A DNA stretch of 64,000 nt from Clostridium sp. NkU-1 (GTDB lineage Bacteria > Bacillota_A > Clostridia > Lachnospirales > Lachnospiraceae): assembly GCA_001312405.1 (NCBI GenBank), contig BBDR01000012.1, positions 62,001 through 126,000 of the forward strand, written 5' to 3'. Below, piece by piece: positions 43,325 through 53,739 of the stretch (position 1 is the first letter of the stretch; each line of letters starts with the position of its first letter). The translations under genes were made by a program, and so were the position numbers. A model generated the notes under the pieces. That model was given only the letters and a program-made list of their open reading frames with translations. It ran no database searches and was not told where the DNA came from.

Positions 43325-44631
43325 CTAACGGTTCTCATTCAATGCTTTTATCGCTTCCACAAGCTGGTTATCTTCGCTATGCTCAATCTTGATCTTAGTC
43401 TTTAAATCCTCTTTTAAATCAACTGCAACATCCGGCTCCAGGCCCTTTCCATGAAGGTCAAAGCCGCTTGGAGTATAGTAATGGGCCACAGTCATCTTAA
43501 TAGCCGTACCATGGTCAAGAGGAAACAGTGTCTGGACAATTCCCTTTCCAAAGGTCTTTGTTCCCACCAGCTTCGCCTTGTCATAGGCCTTGAGAGCTCC
43601 TGAAAATACTTCGGAGGCACTGGCGGACTGACCATTAACTAATACAGCTATGGGTACGTCTACCTTATGGCCGTCAGAGGCGTAATACTGCTCTCCTTCT
43701 CCATACTTATCCGCCATATAAACCAGAAGCGTCTTATTCTTCTTGGTCCTTACCAGATTAGGATCTCCTTCGATTACCAGATCGTCCGGAAGAATGTAGT
43801 CCAGCATGGAAACCACTGCATCCACAACCCCTCCAGGATTATTTCTCAAATCCACGATCATCTTCTCCATACCCTGTTTTTCCAGATCATCGATGGCGTT
43901 CTTAAACTGACCTGCTGTTACCGTATCAAACTGGCTCACTGATATATATCCGATATTGTCTGCCAGCATTTCATGCTCTACCGTAGGAACCGTGATCTGA
44001 CGGCGCTCCATTGTCATATCAATGTAGGCTCCCGTATCCGGACGAAGGACTGTAACCGTTACAGACGTTCCTTCCGCCCCTTTGATATGATCCTTTACCA
44101 CCAGCTCTAAATCCATGCCGGTCACTTCCTGATCGCCTACCTTGTAGATTAAGTCGCCGGGCAGCATTCCTGCCTCAGCACCGGGCGTTCCTTCGAAGAC
44201 CTTGGTCACTGTGAGGATACCGGTAGCCGCGCTCTGGCTGACCATGACTCCGATTCCGCAGTATTCTCCAGCCGTGTCCTCTACCAGCTTCTCATATTCG
44301 TCTGCCGTATAGTAAACCGTATAAGGATCCTCAAGTCCATACAGCATTCCCTTGTATATCCAGTCTTCCACATTTTTCGTATCCTCATCAAAGAGGTAAT
44401 ACTTATCGATCACGCTCTGAATGGTCTGGATTTTGGCTACGATCCGGTTTAAATCCAGATTGCCTTCCTGGTTCTCCGCCTGGGCAGATTCGGCTGCCTG
44501 ATCTTTTCCATCAATTGCCGCCCTGCCGATCAGAAAAATCCCCAAAGACATACCCACAATAACAAGACCTGCCAATGTGGTCAGAAGCGCTCCTACTAGG
44601 CGCCCTTCCAAAATTTATTCTTACTTTCCAC
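43325..44631 (-). CDS. C-terminal processing peptidase, S41 family (frameshifted start)
   Basis: About 435 residues. The likely start is GTG 44631 (RBS AGGAG); the first 12 residues VESKNKFWKGAL join the main frame after adding one C near 44598. A helix anchors it to the membrane. A PDZ domain (GAEAGMLPGDLIYKVG) precedes the protease domain with Ser in NGQSASASEVFSGAL and Lys in GTKTFGKGIVQ, the Ser/Lys dyad. It lies in the ftsEX cluster, so it may process a cell-wall hydrolase or a signalling protein. Confidence 0.9.
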
Positions 44632-44653
44632 TGTTATTCTCCTATCTAGCTCT

Positions 44654-45070
44654 TTATGGGCTTACGTATTTCACCGGATTTACATGGCGGCCGTTTGCCT
44701 GATCCCAAAATGGAGACAAGGCCCTGTGGAATATCCAGTATAACCCACATTTGCAATTACCTGCCCCTGCCATACTTCCCGTTCATATTCAAAACCGGGA
44801 GCAGTGCATATAAACGGCATAAACTTCTCCGCCAAAAGAGATCATGATATATGCCGGCAGAATAACTGTATGTAGATGTGGCGGATTCCCAGCGTTAAAA
44901 CCGAAATGATACAGCTTAACGCGGGCAGAATCATATAAACTTAATATTCCCCATAGAAACCGTATTATACGTTTTTCCGGCCCAGAAAAGCTCTCTGATG
45001 GGCCTGATCCGTTTTCTGTAACTGGAAAGCTGAGAATCTTATTCCTGGACCGGATGTCATTCTCCGGCAT
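44654..45070 (-). pseudogene. M23 peptidase remnant
   Basis: The 3' part, after frame repairs near 44807 and 44700, reads EVYAVYMHCS, EVWQGQVIANVGYTGYST, then LHFGIR and NGRHVNPVKYVSP. That is the C-terminal half of a LytM/M23 peptidase, including the catalytic-type LHF His. The upstream half lacks the first HxxxD zinc motif and any coiled coil. Such a hydrolase gene normally sits between ftsX and ctpA at about three times this length, so this copy seems truncated. Confidence 0.6.
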
Positions 45071-45132
45071 TTTTTATCATATGCAGCAATGCTGCCAATA
45101 TATTCCCCGGTTCAAAAACTGGATTTCTTCCC

Positions 45133-46043
45133 TTATACCTTTAAATGCTTCCGGATGGTAAAGAAGCTTACAAAAAAATCCGATCCCAACGCCAAGAGCC
45201 AGCGCCGTTGCCGCCATATAGGGGAATATGGCTTCCACCGGAAGGAACTGAAACAGCCCTGATAAGATGCTGAACTTTGTGACCACATATTCAACTGTGG
45301 ACCGGTACAGAAAATAAATGGATACCAGAGGAATACAGGCACCTACCAGTCCGATGATAATTCCTTCTACCACAAAGGGAGCCCGGATCATATAATTGGT
45401 GGCGCCAATTAATTTCATGATCTGGTTTTCATTCTTCCGGAATGCCGCTGCCACTGAAATAGTATTGCTGATCAGGAATATGGCCACAGCCAATAAAACA
45501 CCGATGATCAGCATGGAAAGAACTCCGATCACCCTGCTTAAGCTGTTCATTCCTTCTGCTGCTGTTTTAGAATAATTGACCTTCCTGACACCGTCAATGC
45601 TCTTTAACCAGTCCACAACCTGGTCCTGATCCACCAGGTCCTTTAAAAATATGGTATAAGAAGCTGAATTGGCCAGCGGATTGTCCTCCTCAAATCCTTC
45701 TGCAAGATCCTGCATATCCCCGAAGTATTCCTGCTTCGCTTGCGCCCATGCATCCTCTGCCGAGGTGAATGTCACTTCCTTCACGTCGTCTCTGGCTTTG
45801 ATCTTATTGCCGATTTCCTTGATCTTGTTCGCGTCCAGCCCTTCATTAAAAAAACACCGTGATTCCCACCGTGCTTTCCGTATTCTTTATTACATATTGC
45901 ACGTTGATAACAATGGAAAAAAACAGGCAGAACAAAAAAATGCAGGCAGAAACCGTTGCAATGGATGCCAGGGAAAACAAAATGTTCCTGCATATATTAT
46001 TTACACCTTGTTTCAGGCAATACCAAAACGTACTAATTCTCAT
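45133..46043 (-). CDS. ftsX: Cell division ABC transporter permease FtsX (two frameshifts)
   Basis: About 303 residues. First helix near the N-terminus ([19 protein letters not shown]), then an extracellular domain, then three helices. Typical blocks: [16 protein letters not shown] (after correcting the T7 run near 45850) and [19 protein letters not shown]. The C-terminus reads [13 protein letters not shown] after a second break in the T7 run near 45175. With FtsE it activates cell-wall hydrolases at the septum. Confidence 0.92.
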
Positions 46044-46719
46044 ATGTATAACCGCCTTTTTTCTCATCGCTTATGATGGTTCCACGATCCATCACAATCA
46101 CCCGTTTTTTCATCCGGTCTACAATCTCCTGGCTATGGGTGACAACGATCACTGTTGTTCCCAGCTTGTTTACCTCATTCAACAGCTTCATGATCTCCAT
46201 GGAGTTGTGTCCATCCAGATTTCCGGTGGGCTCGTCTGCCAACAGGATTTCCGGACGGTTAATTAAAGCCCTGGCAATGGCAACACGCTGCTGCTCTCCG
46301 CCGGACAACTGCTGAGGAAAAAAACTTGTATTTTGAAGAAAGTCCCACCATCTTTAGCATGGCGGGAACCGATTCTTTTATGCTCCTTGTGGATGCTCCG
46401 ATTACCCGCTGCGCAAAAGCTACATTTTCGTAGACATTCCGATCTTTTAACAAACGAAAATCCTGGAAAACCATGCCGAGCTTCCGCCGGTATCTGGGAA
46501 TGAACCTCTGGGCATCTTGCTTAAATTCATATCATTCACAATAATCTTACCGGAGGTGGGTTCCACTTCTTTTAACAGCATTTTCAAGAGTGTGGATTTG
46601 CCTGACCCGCTGCGGCCAATGATAAAAACGAATTCCCCATCCTCAATAGTCATGCTGACATTACGCAGCGCCTTATTTCCGGCCTCATATGTTTTGCTTA
46701 CATTCCATAGTTCAATCAT
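46033..46719 (-). CDS. ftsE: Cell division ABC transporter ATPase FtsE (two frameshifts)
   Basis: About 228 residues. Walker [13 protein letters not shown], signature [15 protein letters not shown] (after one base is removed from the A7 run near 46320), Walker [13 protein letters not shown] and the switch His in VVTHSQE. A second break is near 46470. FtsX starts within its last codons. It powers FtsX. Confidence 0.93.
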
Positions 46720-46773
46720 TTCAGTCCTCTAATTTTTGTGCTTTGATTACTTTTGCTTTTGGGGGGGATTGGG

Positions 46774-46800
46774 AAAAAAGGCAGTTATACAACTGCTTTT
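46774..46800 (-). terminator. Terminator of the PucR-type regulator gene
   Basis: On the minus strand AGCAGTT-GTAT-AACTGCC is followed by TTTTTT. It lies about 60 bp beyond the stop at 46857. Confidence 0.8.
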
Positions 46801-46856
46801 GTGCAAGCACAACGCAGCTGCATAGCTGCCTCCTTCCGCACTGCTCTTAGCCAGCA

Positions 46857-47945
46857 TTAATAGTCCTGGTTCTCCATATATTTCATGTATTTTACTACCA
46901 TCAGGGCAATCTTAAAGGTGATGGCATCTTCAAATACGCGCAGATCCAGACCGGTGCTCTTCTGAAGCTTGTCTAAACGGTAAACAAGTGTATTTCTGTG
47001 AATATAAAGCTGTCTGGATGTCTCGGATACATTCAAGCTGTTCTCAAAGAATTTATTAATTGTTGTCAGAGTTTCCTCATCAAAATCATCCGGAGATTTT
47101 CCGTCAAAAATTTCTTTGATGAACATACGGCATAAAGGCAGCGGAAGCTGATAGATCAGACGTCCGATTCCCAGTTTGCTGTAGGCAACCACATTTTTAT
47201 TGCTGTAGAAAATCTTGCCAACATCCATGGCCATTTTGGCTTCCTTATAAGATCTGGAAACCTCTTTAATTTCGCTTACAATCGTACCGAATGCTACATG
47301 GACCTGGGTCATTGCCTCGGTATTGAGCATGTCCAAAACAGTGTTGGCTGTCTTTTCCAGATCCTCATAAGTTTCGCCTTCTTTTACTTCTTTTACAAGA
47401 ATGATGTTCTTCTCATCAACGGCGGTAACAAAATCTTTGGTCTTTGCAGCAAATAAGTTGCGGACTGTCTCCAGTGCATTCACATCTTTTTCATGCTGGG
47501 TTTCAATAATGAATACGACCCTCTTGATATTTGTTTCAATATGAAGTTTCTTTGCTCTGTTGTAGATGTCCACCAAAAGCAGATTGTCAAGCAATAAGTT
47601 CTTAATGAAATTATCCTTGTCAAATCTTTCTTTATACGCAACCAGCAAGCTCTGAATCTGGAAAGCGGCCAGCTTGCCGACCATATAAACATCATCACTT
47701 CCACCCTTTGCGAGAAGAATGTATTCTAACTGGTGCTCATCTAACACTTTAAAAAACTGATATCCCTGGATTACCTGGCTGTCGGCCGGAGAATCCACGA
47801 ACGCCAGGATTGAACTTTCATAATCTTCCGCATCAGGAAATGTGGTTGCCAGTACCTTTCCTTCTGTATCACAAATACACAGATCAATTCTCGTAATCCC
47901 TTTTAATCCTTCAATGGTTGTTTGAAGTATTTGATTCGAAATCAT
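46857..47945 (-). CDS. PucR/CdaR-family transcriptional regulator
   Basis: Intact, 362 residues. N-terminal sensory part of the CdaR sugar-diacid type, a middle GGDEF-like region and the C-terminal HTH_30 with NVSETSRQLYIHRNTLVYRL, the diagnostic motif. It lies just downstream of the MsmX-like ATPase gene, same strand, but separated by a terminator. It could govern carbohydrate use; the ligand is unknown. Confidence 0.88.
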   Translation of the reverse strand: MISNQILQTTIEGLKGITRIDLCICDTEGKVLATTFPDAEDYESSILAFVDSPADSQVIQGYQFFKVLDEHQLEYILLAKGGSDDVYMVGKLAAFQIQSLLVAYKERFDKDNFIKNLLLDNLLLVDIYNRAKKLHIETNIKRVVFIIETQHEKDVNALETVRNLFAAKTKDFVTAVDEKNIILVKEVKEGETYEDLEKTANTVLDMLNTEAMTQVHVAFGTIVSEIKEVSRSYKEAKMAMDVGKIFYSNKNVVAYSKLGIGRLIYQLPLPLCRMFIKEIFDGKSPDDFDEETLTTINKFFENSLNVSETSRQLYIHRNTLVYRLDKLQKSTGLDLRVFEDAITFKIALMVVKYMKYMENQDY

Positions 47946-48001
47946 GGCATATTCTCCTTTTTCGTAAATTTACCTTATTATATATTAAAGCAAAAAGAAA
48001 A

Positions 48002-48033
48002 AAAAAGCAAGCGGGTAGAATAACCGCTTGCTT
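48002..48033 (-). terminator. Strong terminator after the MsmX-like gene
   Basis: On the minus strand AAGCAAGCGG / CCGCTTGCTT forms a perfect 10-bp stem, loop of 8 nt, followed by TTTTTTTTTC. Confidence 0.92.
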
Positions 48034-48048
48034 AAAATTTCATAAAAT

Positions 48049-49162
48049 TTAATTTAAAACTACGATTTCTGTATCTTTATCGAATACATGGATCTTTGTT
48101 AAGTCAAGAGCCAGCTTAATGCTATCCCCAGGTCTTGCTGTTGTACGAGGATTTACTCTTGCAGTAAAGTTCACATCTTCTACATCAAAGTATAAGTAAA
48201 CTTCAGCGCCTAACAATTCATAAACTCTGATGGTAGCGTCAATTACGCTTTCCGGAGAAGATGCAAGGAAAGCTTCCTCATCATGTAAATCTTCCGGACG
48301 AATGCCTAAGACTACGGTCTTTCCGATGTAACCGGCATCCTCTAACTTTTTTTGCTTTTCCTTGGGGAAGAGCGATTGTATTTCCACCAAATGTTAAAGT
48401 AACGTCGCTTCCTCTCTTAGCTACAGTAGCTTCGATTAAGTTCATCTGAGGAGCTCCTATAAATCCTGCAACGAATTTGTTACCTGGCTTATCATATAAA
48501 TTCTGAGGAGAATCAACCTGCTGGATAACGCCATCCTTCATTACTACGATTCTGGTACCAAGGGTCATAGCCTCTGTCTGGTCATGGGTTACGTAGATAA
48601 TGGTTGCCTGAAGTCTCTGATGCAGCTTGGAAATCTCAATACGCATCTGGCCTCTCAGCTTGGCATCAAGGTTGGATAACGGCTCATCCATTAAGAATAC
48701 CTTAGGATTACGTACAATAGCACGTCCCATGGCAACACGCTGTCTTTGTCCACCGGATAAAGCCTTTGGCTTACGGTCTAACAAATGCTCAAGATCAAGG
48801 ATTCTTGCAGCTTCATGAACCAGCTTATCAATCTCGTCCTTTGGAGTTTTTCTCAATTTCAGACCAAACGCCATGTTATCGTATACTGTCATATGAGGAT
48901 ACAGAGCGTAATTCTGGAATACCATTGCGATATCTCTGTCTTTTGGCTCTACATCATTCATTAATTTCCCGTCAATGTAAAGTTCACCAGAAGAAATGTC
49001 TTCCAGACCTGCAATCATACGAAGGGTTGTGGATTTACCGCATCCGGAAGGTCCTACAAAAATGACGAACTCCTTATCAGCAATATCCAGATTAAAGTCC
49101 TTAACTGCTTCAAATCCGTTAGGATATCTCTTGACGATGTTTTTCAGTGATAAACTAGCCAT
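48049..49162 (-). CDS. msmX: Sugar ABC transporter ATPase, MsmX/UgpC type (frameshifted)
   Basis: About 370 residues. Walker [17 protein letters not shown], signature [14 protein letters not shown], Walker [15 protein letters not shown], then a C-terminal MalK-type regulatory domain with [15 protein letters not shown]. The frame shifts near 48370 in a C/G run, where [17 protein letters not shown] is restored. MsmX-type ATPases are stand-alone and energise several CUT1 importers that lack their own ATPase. The importer at 1-4 kb is such a case, so this is its likely partner. Confidence 0.93.
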
Positions 49163-49431
49163 TTACTAATCCTCCTAAAATAAAGTGTTTAAACTCTGAT
49201 CTGGACCGACAGCCCCCACAGCTGCGGCCCTTGTTACTGAAACAATCATACATGAATTATTTTTCTTTTACCATATTGCTATTTACCAAAATACATTTGG
49301 GGCTTTTGGCTAATTTGTATAACGGGTTTTAAAAATGATTGAAACGTCAAAATATCAGGAGAAACGCTCAGATATTTCTGTTTATATTCGATAGCCAAAG
49401 TGTATTTCCGCCCAGTTTTAGTCACAAATCA

Positions 49432-49464
49432 CAAGACGGCGCCAATAATCTTGGCACCGTCTTG
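49432..49464 (-). terminator. Terminator after the methyltransferase gene
   Basis: CAAGACGGCGCCAA / TTGGCACCGTCTTG forms a 14-bp stem (one mismatch) with a 5-nt loop, 20 bp past the methyltransferase stop. The T tract is weak. Confidence 0.75.
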
Positions 49465-49482
49465 TAAATCTTATCCGTTGTA

Positions 49483-50067
49483 TTATCGCTTTCTCACAAG
49501 AACGTTCACCCATTTTACGTCAGAATGACCAGAACGCACATCCTCTGTTTCCCAAAGCTTTACGATATCAAACCGCTCATTATCTCTTAAAAGTTCAGTC
49601 ATGGAATCCGCCGTAAAGTCACTGAAATACCGCTTTCCTCTAAATCCCTCAAAGTCTCCCAGTTTAAAAGACATGTAAAGGATTCCCTTATCATTTAAGG
49701 CCCTTGCTATCTTTGTAAGAATGTCAGACAGTTCCTTTTTCGGAGTGTGAAGTAAGGATGCACAGGCCCAGATTCCATCAAACACATTGTCAAAATCCAT
49801 TTGTTCAAATGTCATCTGAAGCACTTCCAGACCGGTATGGATTTCTGCCAGCTTACACATCTCTTCCGATGCATCAAGCGGCGTTACATCATATCCCAGC
49901 TCATAGAAAGACAGGCTGTCCCTGCCTGATCCACATCCCAAATCCAGAATCGTATCACCTTCTTCCAGAAGATCCAGAAATTCTTTCATAATTCCTGACA
50001 TATCCTGGTTCACTGTTTCTTCAAATTCCTTTGCTGCATACTTATTATAATAGTCTATCGAGTCCAA
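49483..50067 (-). CDS. Class I SAM-dependent methyltransferase
   Basis: Intact, 194 residues. SAM motif I is ILDLGCGSGRDSL; motif II region VTPLDASEEM; FDGIWACASLLHTP is the motif typical of small UbiE/TehB-like methyltransferases. Soluble; substrate unknown. It lies 28 bp downstream of the cvfB stop, same strand, and may be part of that operon. Confidence 0.88.
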   Translation of the reverse strand: MDSIDYYNKYAAKEFEETVNQDMSGIMKEFLDLLEEGDTILDLGCGSGRDSLSFYELGYDVTPLDASEEMCKLAEIHTGLEVLQMTFEQMDFDNVFDGIWACASLLHTPKKELSDILTKIARALNDKGILYMSFKLGDFEGFRGKRYFSDFTADSMTELLRDNERFDIVKLWETEDVRSGHSDVKWVNVLVRKR

Positions 50068-50095
50068 AATAATCCTCCTGTTATCCTTTTACCCG

Positions 50096-50934
50096 TTATT
50101 TGATTCTTTCGATTTTACTTTCCGTTATTCTGACTTTTCCTTCTTTCAGAAGATGTCCGATTGCCCGCTTAAATGCATTCTTACTCATAGAAAATTCCCG
50201 CTTGATAATCTCCGGTTCTGCCTTATCGGTAAATGGCAGGCTGCCGTCAAACTGTGTTTCTATGATCTCTAGAACCTTGTCGGAATCTGTATCCATCTGA
50301 ATATAAGCCTTCTGTCTGGGACTTAAATCCAGCTTTCCATCTTCTCTTACCTTAGTTACCCGTGCCGTTACCTCATCACCTTCCCGATAATTTTCAAACA
50401 CTTCTTTCCGGGGAATCAGCCCGTAATATTTATGATCTACTGCCACAAAGGCTCCCAGGCTTTCATTGATTTCATAAATAATCCCGGTCACCTGATCATC
50501 CTTTTTATAAGGTGACTGGTTGCTCATATAGGAATATACCTCATGGTAGCAGCCAATCGTTTGCTTTTGTCAATGTAAAGGGCCACCAGCACCTTCTCTC
50601 CCTGCCTTACCTTATGGGTCTGCTCCTTAAAAGGAAGAAGCAGATCCTTTTCTAGTCCCATATCGAGAAATGCGCCGATCTTACCCACTTCCTTCACGTC
50701 AAGCACAGCCGTTTCACCTGCCTGAAGCTTCGGTGCTGCCGTGGTGGCTATCAGCCGGTCCTCTGAATCCTTATAGATAAATACAGGGATACTGTCTCCA
50801 GGCCCAGCTCCCTCCGGTACCTGCTTTTTGGGCAGAAGCACAGAAACTTCACTGCCTGCTTCCTCTCCCAAATATACGCCGAACTCCTTGACCCTCTGTA
50901 CGACCAGGGTCTGCATCTTTCCTAATTCAATCAT
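50096..50934 (-). CDS. cvfB: CvfB-type S1 RNA-binding protein (frameshifted)
   Basis: About 279 residues. Two S1-like domains in the first half (MIELGKMQTLVVQRVKEFG, then VGKIGAFLDMGLEKDLLLP), a third one after the break (VTGIIYEINESLGAFVAV), and a C-terminal winged helix ending RITESKIERIK. The two halves are in different frames, joined by one base near 50525; an ATG lies at the joint, but CvfB is normally one protein. It is thought to affect RNA metabolism or virulence-gene expression. It starts 1 bp after the thioesterase stop, so the two are in an operon. Confidence 0.82.
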
Positions 50935-50935
50935 G

Positions 50936-51661
50936 TTACATCCTCTCTGCTGTTCCCCGCAGCCAGATGACTGCGTAAGCTGCTCCCCGTTCATCACACA
51001 GAGAAACCGTATACCCTTCCTCTGTCCGGCTTAAGCGGGGATAAACTGTATCTCCAAAGACTGCCGCTTTTTTATATTCCACTCTCAGTTCAGAGACCTC
51101 CACTTCATCCGGAAGCACCTCCCTGGCAATCTCTACATATTGAGCGTTATTGACATGATGGTTCGTATCAATATGATGTTTTCCAATGATGACCGGCTCT
51201 GTATCTTCATATTCCTCCGGCAATTGGATCTTACGGGAAGCATAGTCCATGGAAAGCCTTTTCTCACTGCCGCTTCCATATCCCCGGATGTCTTCCGGCT
51301 CAATTTTAACTGGGCGTCCCTTTTCCGTATCAAATAAAAACCATACGGAATTGGCTCTTACCAGATAGTTTCCATTCTGATCGCATATGGTAAAATTCCG
51401 GTATCCGTAAAACCCCTTAAAGTCATAGGGCCAGGTACCCACCACGATCTCCTCTCCCAGCACGGGATAACGGTCCACCACAATCTGCCAGGAGGAAAGC
51501 CACCATGCTTTATGACGGTCTGTTAAATAGGAAATCCCAAGGCCGATATCCTCAGACTGAAACGTAGAGCAATCCTGCAGATAATTCATAATACCTGTTA
51601 ATGTCAGTCTGCCGCACTCATCTGTTTCACTGTAACGGACCCTGCTACCGAATGTATACAT
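50936..51661 (-). CDS. Acyl-ACP thioesterase
   Basis: Intact, 241 residues from ATG 51661 (RBS GAGAGGTG). Two hotdog domains of the FatA/bacterial thioesterase type (PF01643). First: YSETDECGRLTLTGIMNYLQ. Second: HHIDTNHHVNNAQYVEIA, where Asn and His are active-site residues. It releases fatty acids from acyl carrier protein. The upstream in-frame ATG adds ten residues with no RBS. Confidence 0.88.
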   Translation of the reverse strand: MYTFGSRVRYSETDECGRLTLTGIMNYLQDCSTFQSEDIGLGISYLTDRHKAWWLSSWQIVVDRYPVLGEEIVVGTWPYDFKGFYGYRNFTICDQNGNYLVRANSVWFLFDTEKGRPVKIEPEDIRGYGSGSEKRLSMDYASRKIQLPEEYEDTEPVIIGKHHIDTNHHVNNAQYVEIAREVLPDEVEVSELRVEYKKAAVFGDTVYPRLSRTEEGYTVSLCDERGAAYAVIWLRGTAERM

Positions 51662-51805
51662 TTCACACCTCTCATCAAAATTATATAACATTATAAAGCA
51701 TTTTCATGCTCTTGTCCAGATAAACCCGAAAGAAGCCTGCCCTGGTTACCAGAGAAATTCTATCAAAAAAGAAAGTCTTAACAATTACTTAACAACCTGT
51801 AATAC

Positions 51806-51838
51806 AAAAAACGGAACCTTATAGGGTTCCGTTTTTCA
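51806..51838. terminator. Terminator between thioesterase promoter and tRNA-Gln
   Basis: AAAAACGGAACC / GGGTTCCGTTTTT forms a strong stem with a 5-nt loop, flanked by A and T runs on both sides, so it can work in both directions. It lies directly after the 3' end of the minus-strand tRNA-Gln. Confidence 0.85.
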
Positions 51839-51840
51839 GA

Positions 51841-51912
51841 CTGGGCTACAAGGATTCGAACCTTGAAAATGACGGAGTCAGAGTCCGTTGCCTTACCATT
51901 TGGCGATAGCCA
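51841..51912 (-). tRNA. tRNA-Gln (anticodon CTG), copy 1
   Basis: The minus strand folds as a tRNA with anticodon stem ACGGA/TCCGT around CTCTGAC, T arm CAAGGTTCGAATCCTTG. The anticodon is CTG. The variable loop has one more T than copy 2. At the 5' end only TGGCTA is present opposite TAGCCCA, so one G is missing from the acceptor stem. Confidence 0.88.
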
Positions 51913-52105
51913 TCAATACAACGAGGTTAATTATATCCGATGATTGAAAGACTGTCAAGTATTTTTTTTCCATTATTTTTATTTTTTTAAATCCCTGAAA
52001 AACGTTCCTTCTCCTGTAAAAAAAGGTGATTTGAAAAGTGGCCGCTAAAAGAAAAAAAGCCTCGACCTTCCTGCTGCCGCTGGAAGATCAAAACTCATCA
52101 GAAAA

Positions 52106-52176
52106 CTGGGCTACAAGGATTCGAACCTTGAAATGACGGAGTCAGAGTCCGTTGCCTTACCATTTGGCGATAGCCA
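52106..52176 (-). tRNA. tRNA-Gln (anticodon CTG), copy 2
   Basis: Near-identical to copy 1, one base shorter in the variable loop (CATTT). Same arms and the same missing G in the 5' acceptor strand. The upstream 20 bases (CAATG/CATTGATGGC) are also similar between the copies, which points to recent duplication. Confidence 0.9.
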
Positions 52177-52264
52177 TCAATGCAACGAATGTATTATACT
52201 ATAGCTTTTCATTCTGGTCAAGCATTTCTTTTATCTTTTTAAAGATCTTTTAAGAAACAGCCCG

Positions 52265-53731
52265 TCAGGAAGAGCTTCCCGTTTTGGAAGACTCTTCCTG
52301 GCTTTTTGTTGTACGGGTTTCTTCCGGAGAAACGTTCTTCCCGGTTTCCGGAATATTCTTCACTGTTTCAGACGTTTCTTCACTGGGAGTTGCCGGGGCC
52401 GTCTGATCCGGCTGGCTCGTATTCTCGCTCTCTTCTTCCGTCTCTTCCGGATCTGCATTCCCATCTCCGATCACAGGAGTCTCAAAGATTCCCTTTACGG
52501 TTGTCTGTTTCCCTATTTTAGGAGAAATGCCGCCCAGGGTAAAGGTATATTCCATTCCTCCCTGAAGCCCTGTCACATGAATCTCACAGGAGTAGGAATC
52601 TGTATCTCCCACTTTGGCGGAATAGGAATTTTTATCCCCGTCATTTATAGAGACTGTAGGATTTTTCCATTTTACTTTGGTTTTAAAATAAACCATGACA
52701 ACGCCGTTGTCATAATCCACATAATCGACTTTAATCTTTTCCGTTGATACAACTTCCTCTTCTGAGGTAGTCTCTTCCGCTGTAGTTGCCGCTGTGGGGG
52801 CGGTTGGCTGAGTTTGGGAGACTTGCGCCGGTGACTGGCTTTCTGTTTCCGAGGCAGATGCAGCCGTCTTGGATTCTTCCAGCCCAGAACTCTCCGCTAT
52901 GGTCTCCGGCTCCGTTGCAGCCTGGGTTGTATTCGCCGTGGTTGTTTCTTCCCCCGCAGCTGTCTTGCCCTCCACCGCATAAGAACGTTCTGTTATTACT
53001 TTTGCAATCTCTTCCATAGTAAGAGGCGCCAGTGCCTTCATATCATCCATGGAAAGAGAGGGATTCTGCAGGATCAGCTCCCTTAAAAAATAAGCTTTTC
53101 CATAAGAAATCTTATATTCCTCTGCCAGTTGCTTTACTTCATCCTCTTCCATGACCTGCTGGTCATACACAACTGCCTTCAGCTGTTTTTCCTCCAGTGT
53201 ATTGCGGATGTCATTTACCACCGCATGGCGAAGGCCCTGGGCCTTGCTGATGCTGTCATTGGACACAGTAACCAGAATCGCATTATCCAGCTCACTTAAA
53301 TAACCATGGGTAACCATGGAACCGATCACAGCGTTGACGGCCGTGTTCAAATCCACACCCTTTAAATCCATGTCCTGCATGATGCTTTCCCCATCTTCAT
53401 TGAGGGCCTTTGCAGCCAGGACCTTATTCCTTTTATTTACAGATAATTCCACGCTTGGATTTACATCAATTCCAATGACAGAATCAACCTTTCCATTTTG
53501 ATAAGTATAGGTTCCCCCTGCCAGAGCGATCATGCAAAAGCATGCAGCCACCAGGGTCGCAATGACCCTTTGTCTCAGGAAGAAAACGGAACGTTTTTCC
53601 TTCTCTGCCTTTATCTGAGGCGTACTCAAGTCAATCCGTTCCAAAACATTAGGAGTCAAGTCACTGGCCGCAGATTTTAAGCAGGCTTCAATCTGTTGTC
53701 TATTCAGTTGTCTGCGATTTAATTCAGCCAT
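52265..53731 (-). CDS. RsgI-like membrane anti-sigma factor
   Basis: Intact, 488 residues. Cytoplasmic N-terminus (about 1-50), one helix (VIATLVAACFCMIALAGG), then a domain with IGIDVNPSVELSVNKRNKV and GESIMQDMDLKGVDL, typical of RsgI-type anti-sigma factors. The extracellular part has a long Thr/Ser/Glu-rich linker (about 255-340), a beta-rich domain (about 345-420) and a second low-complexity tail. The partner ECF sigma factor is encoded 8 bp upstream. In clostridia RsgI proteins sense extracellular polysaccharides or stress. Confidence 0.85.
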   Translation of the reverse strand: MAELNRRQLNRQQIEACLKSAASDLTPNVLERIDLSTPQIKAEKEKRSVFFLRQRVIATLVAACFCMIALAGGTYTYQNGKVDSVIGIDVNPSVELSVNKRNKVLAAKALNEDGESIMQDMDLKGVDLNTAVNAVIGSMVTHGYLSELDNAILVTVSNDSISKAQGLRHAVVNDIRNTLEEKQLKAVVYDQQVMEEDEVKQLAEEYKISYGKAYFLRELILQNPSLSMDDMKALAPLTMEEIAKVITERSYAVEGKTAAGEETTTANTTQAATEPETIAESSGLEESKTAASASETESQSPAQVSQTQPTAPTAATTAEETTSEEEVVSTEKIKVDYVDYDNGVVMVYFKTKVKWKNPTVSINDGDKNSYSAKVGDTDSYSCEIHVTGLQGGMEYTFTLGGISPKIGKQTTVKGIFETPVIGDGNADPEETEEESENTSQPDQTAPATPSEETSETVKNIPETGKNVSPEETRTTKSQEESSKTGSSS

Positions 53732-53739
53732 CTTAAAGC

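Noticed and set aside
50524..50527. cvfB as two separate overlapping genes
   Set aside because: The halves together give the normal CvfB domain order and length; a single missing base near 50525 explains the split better.
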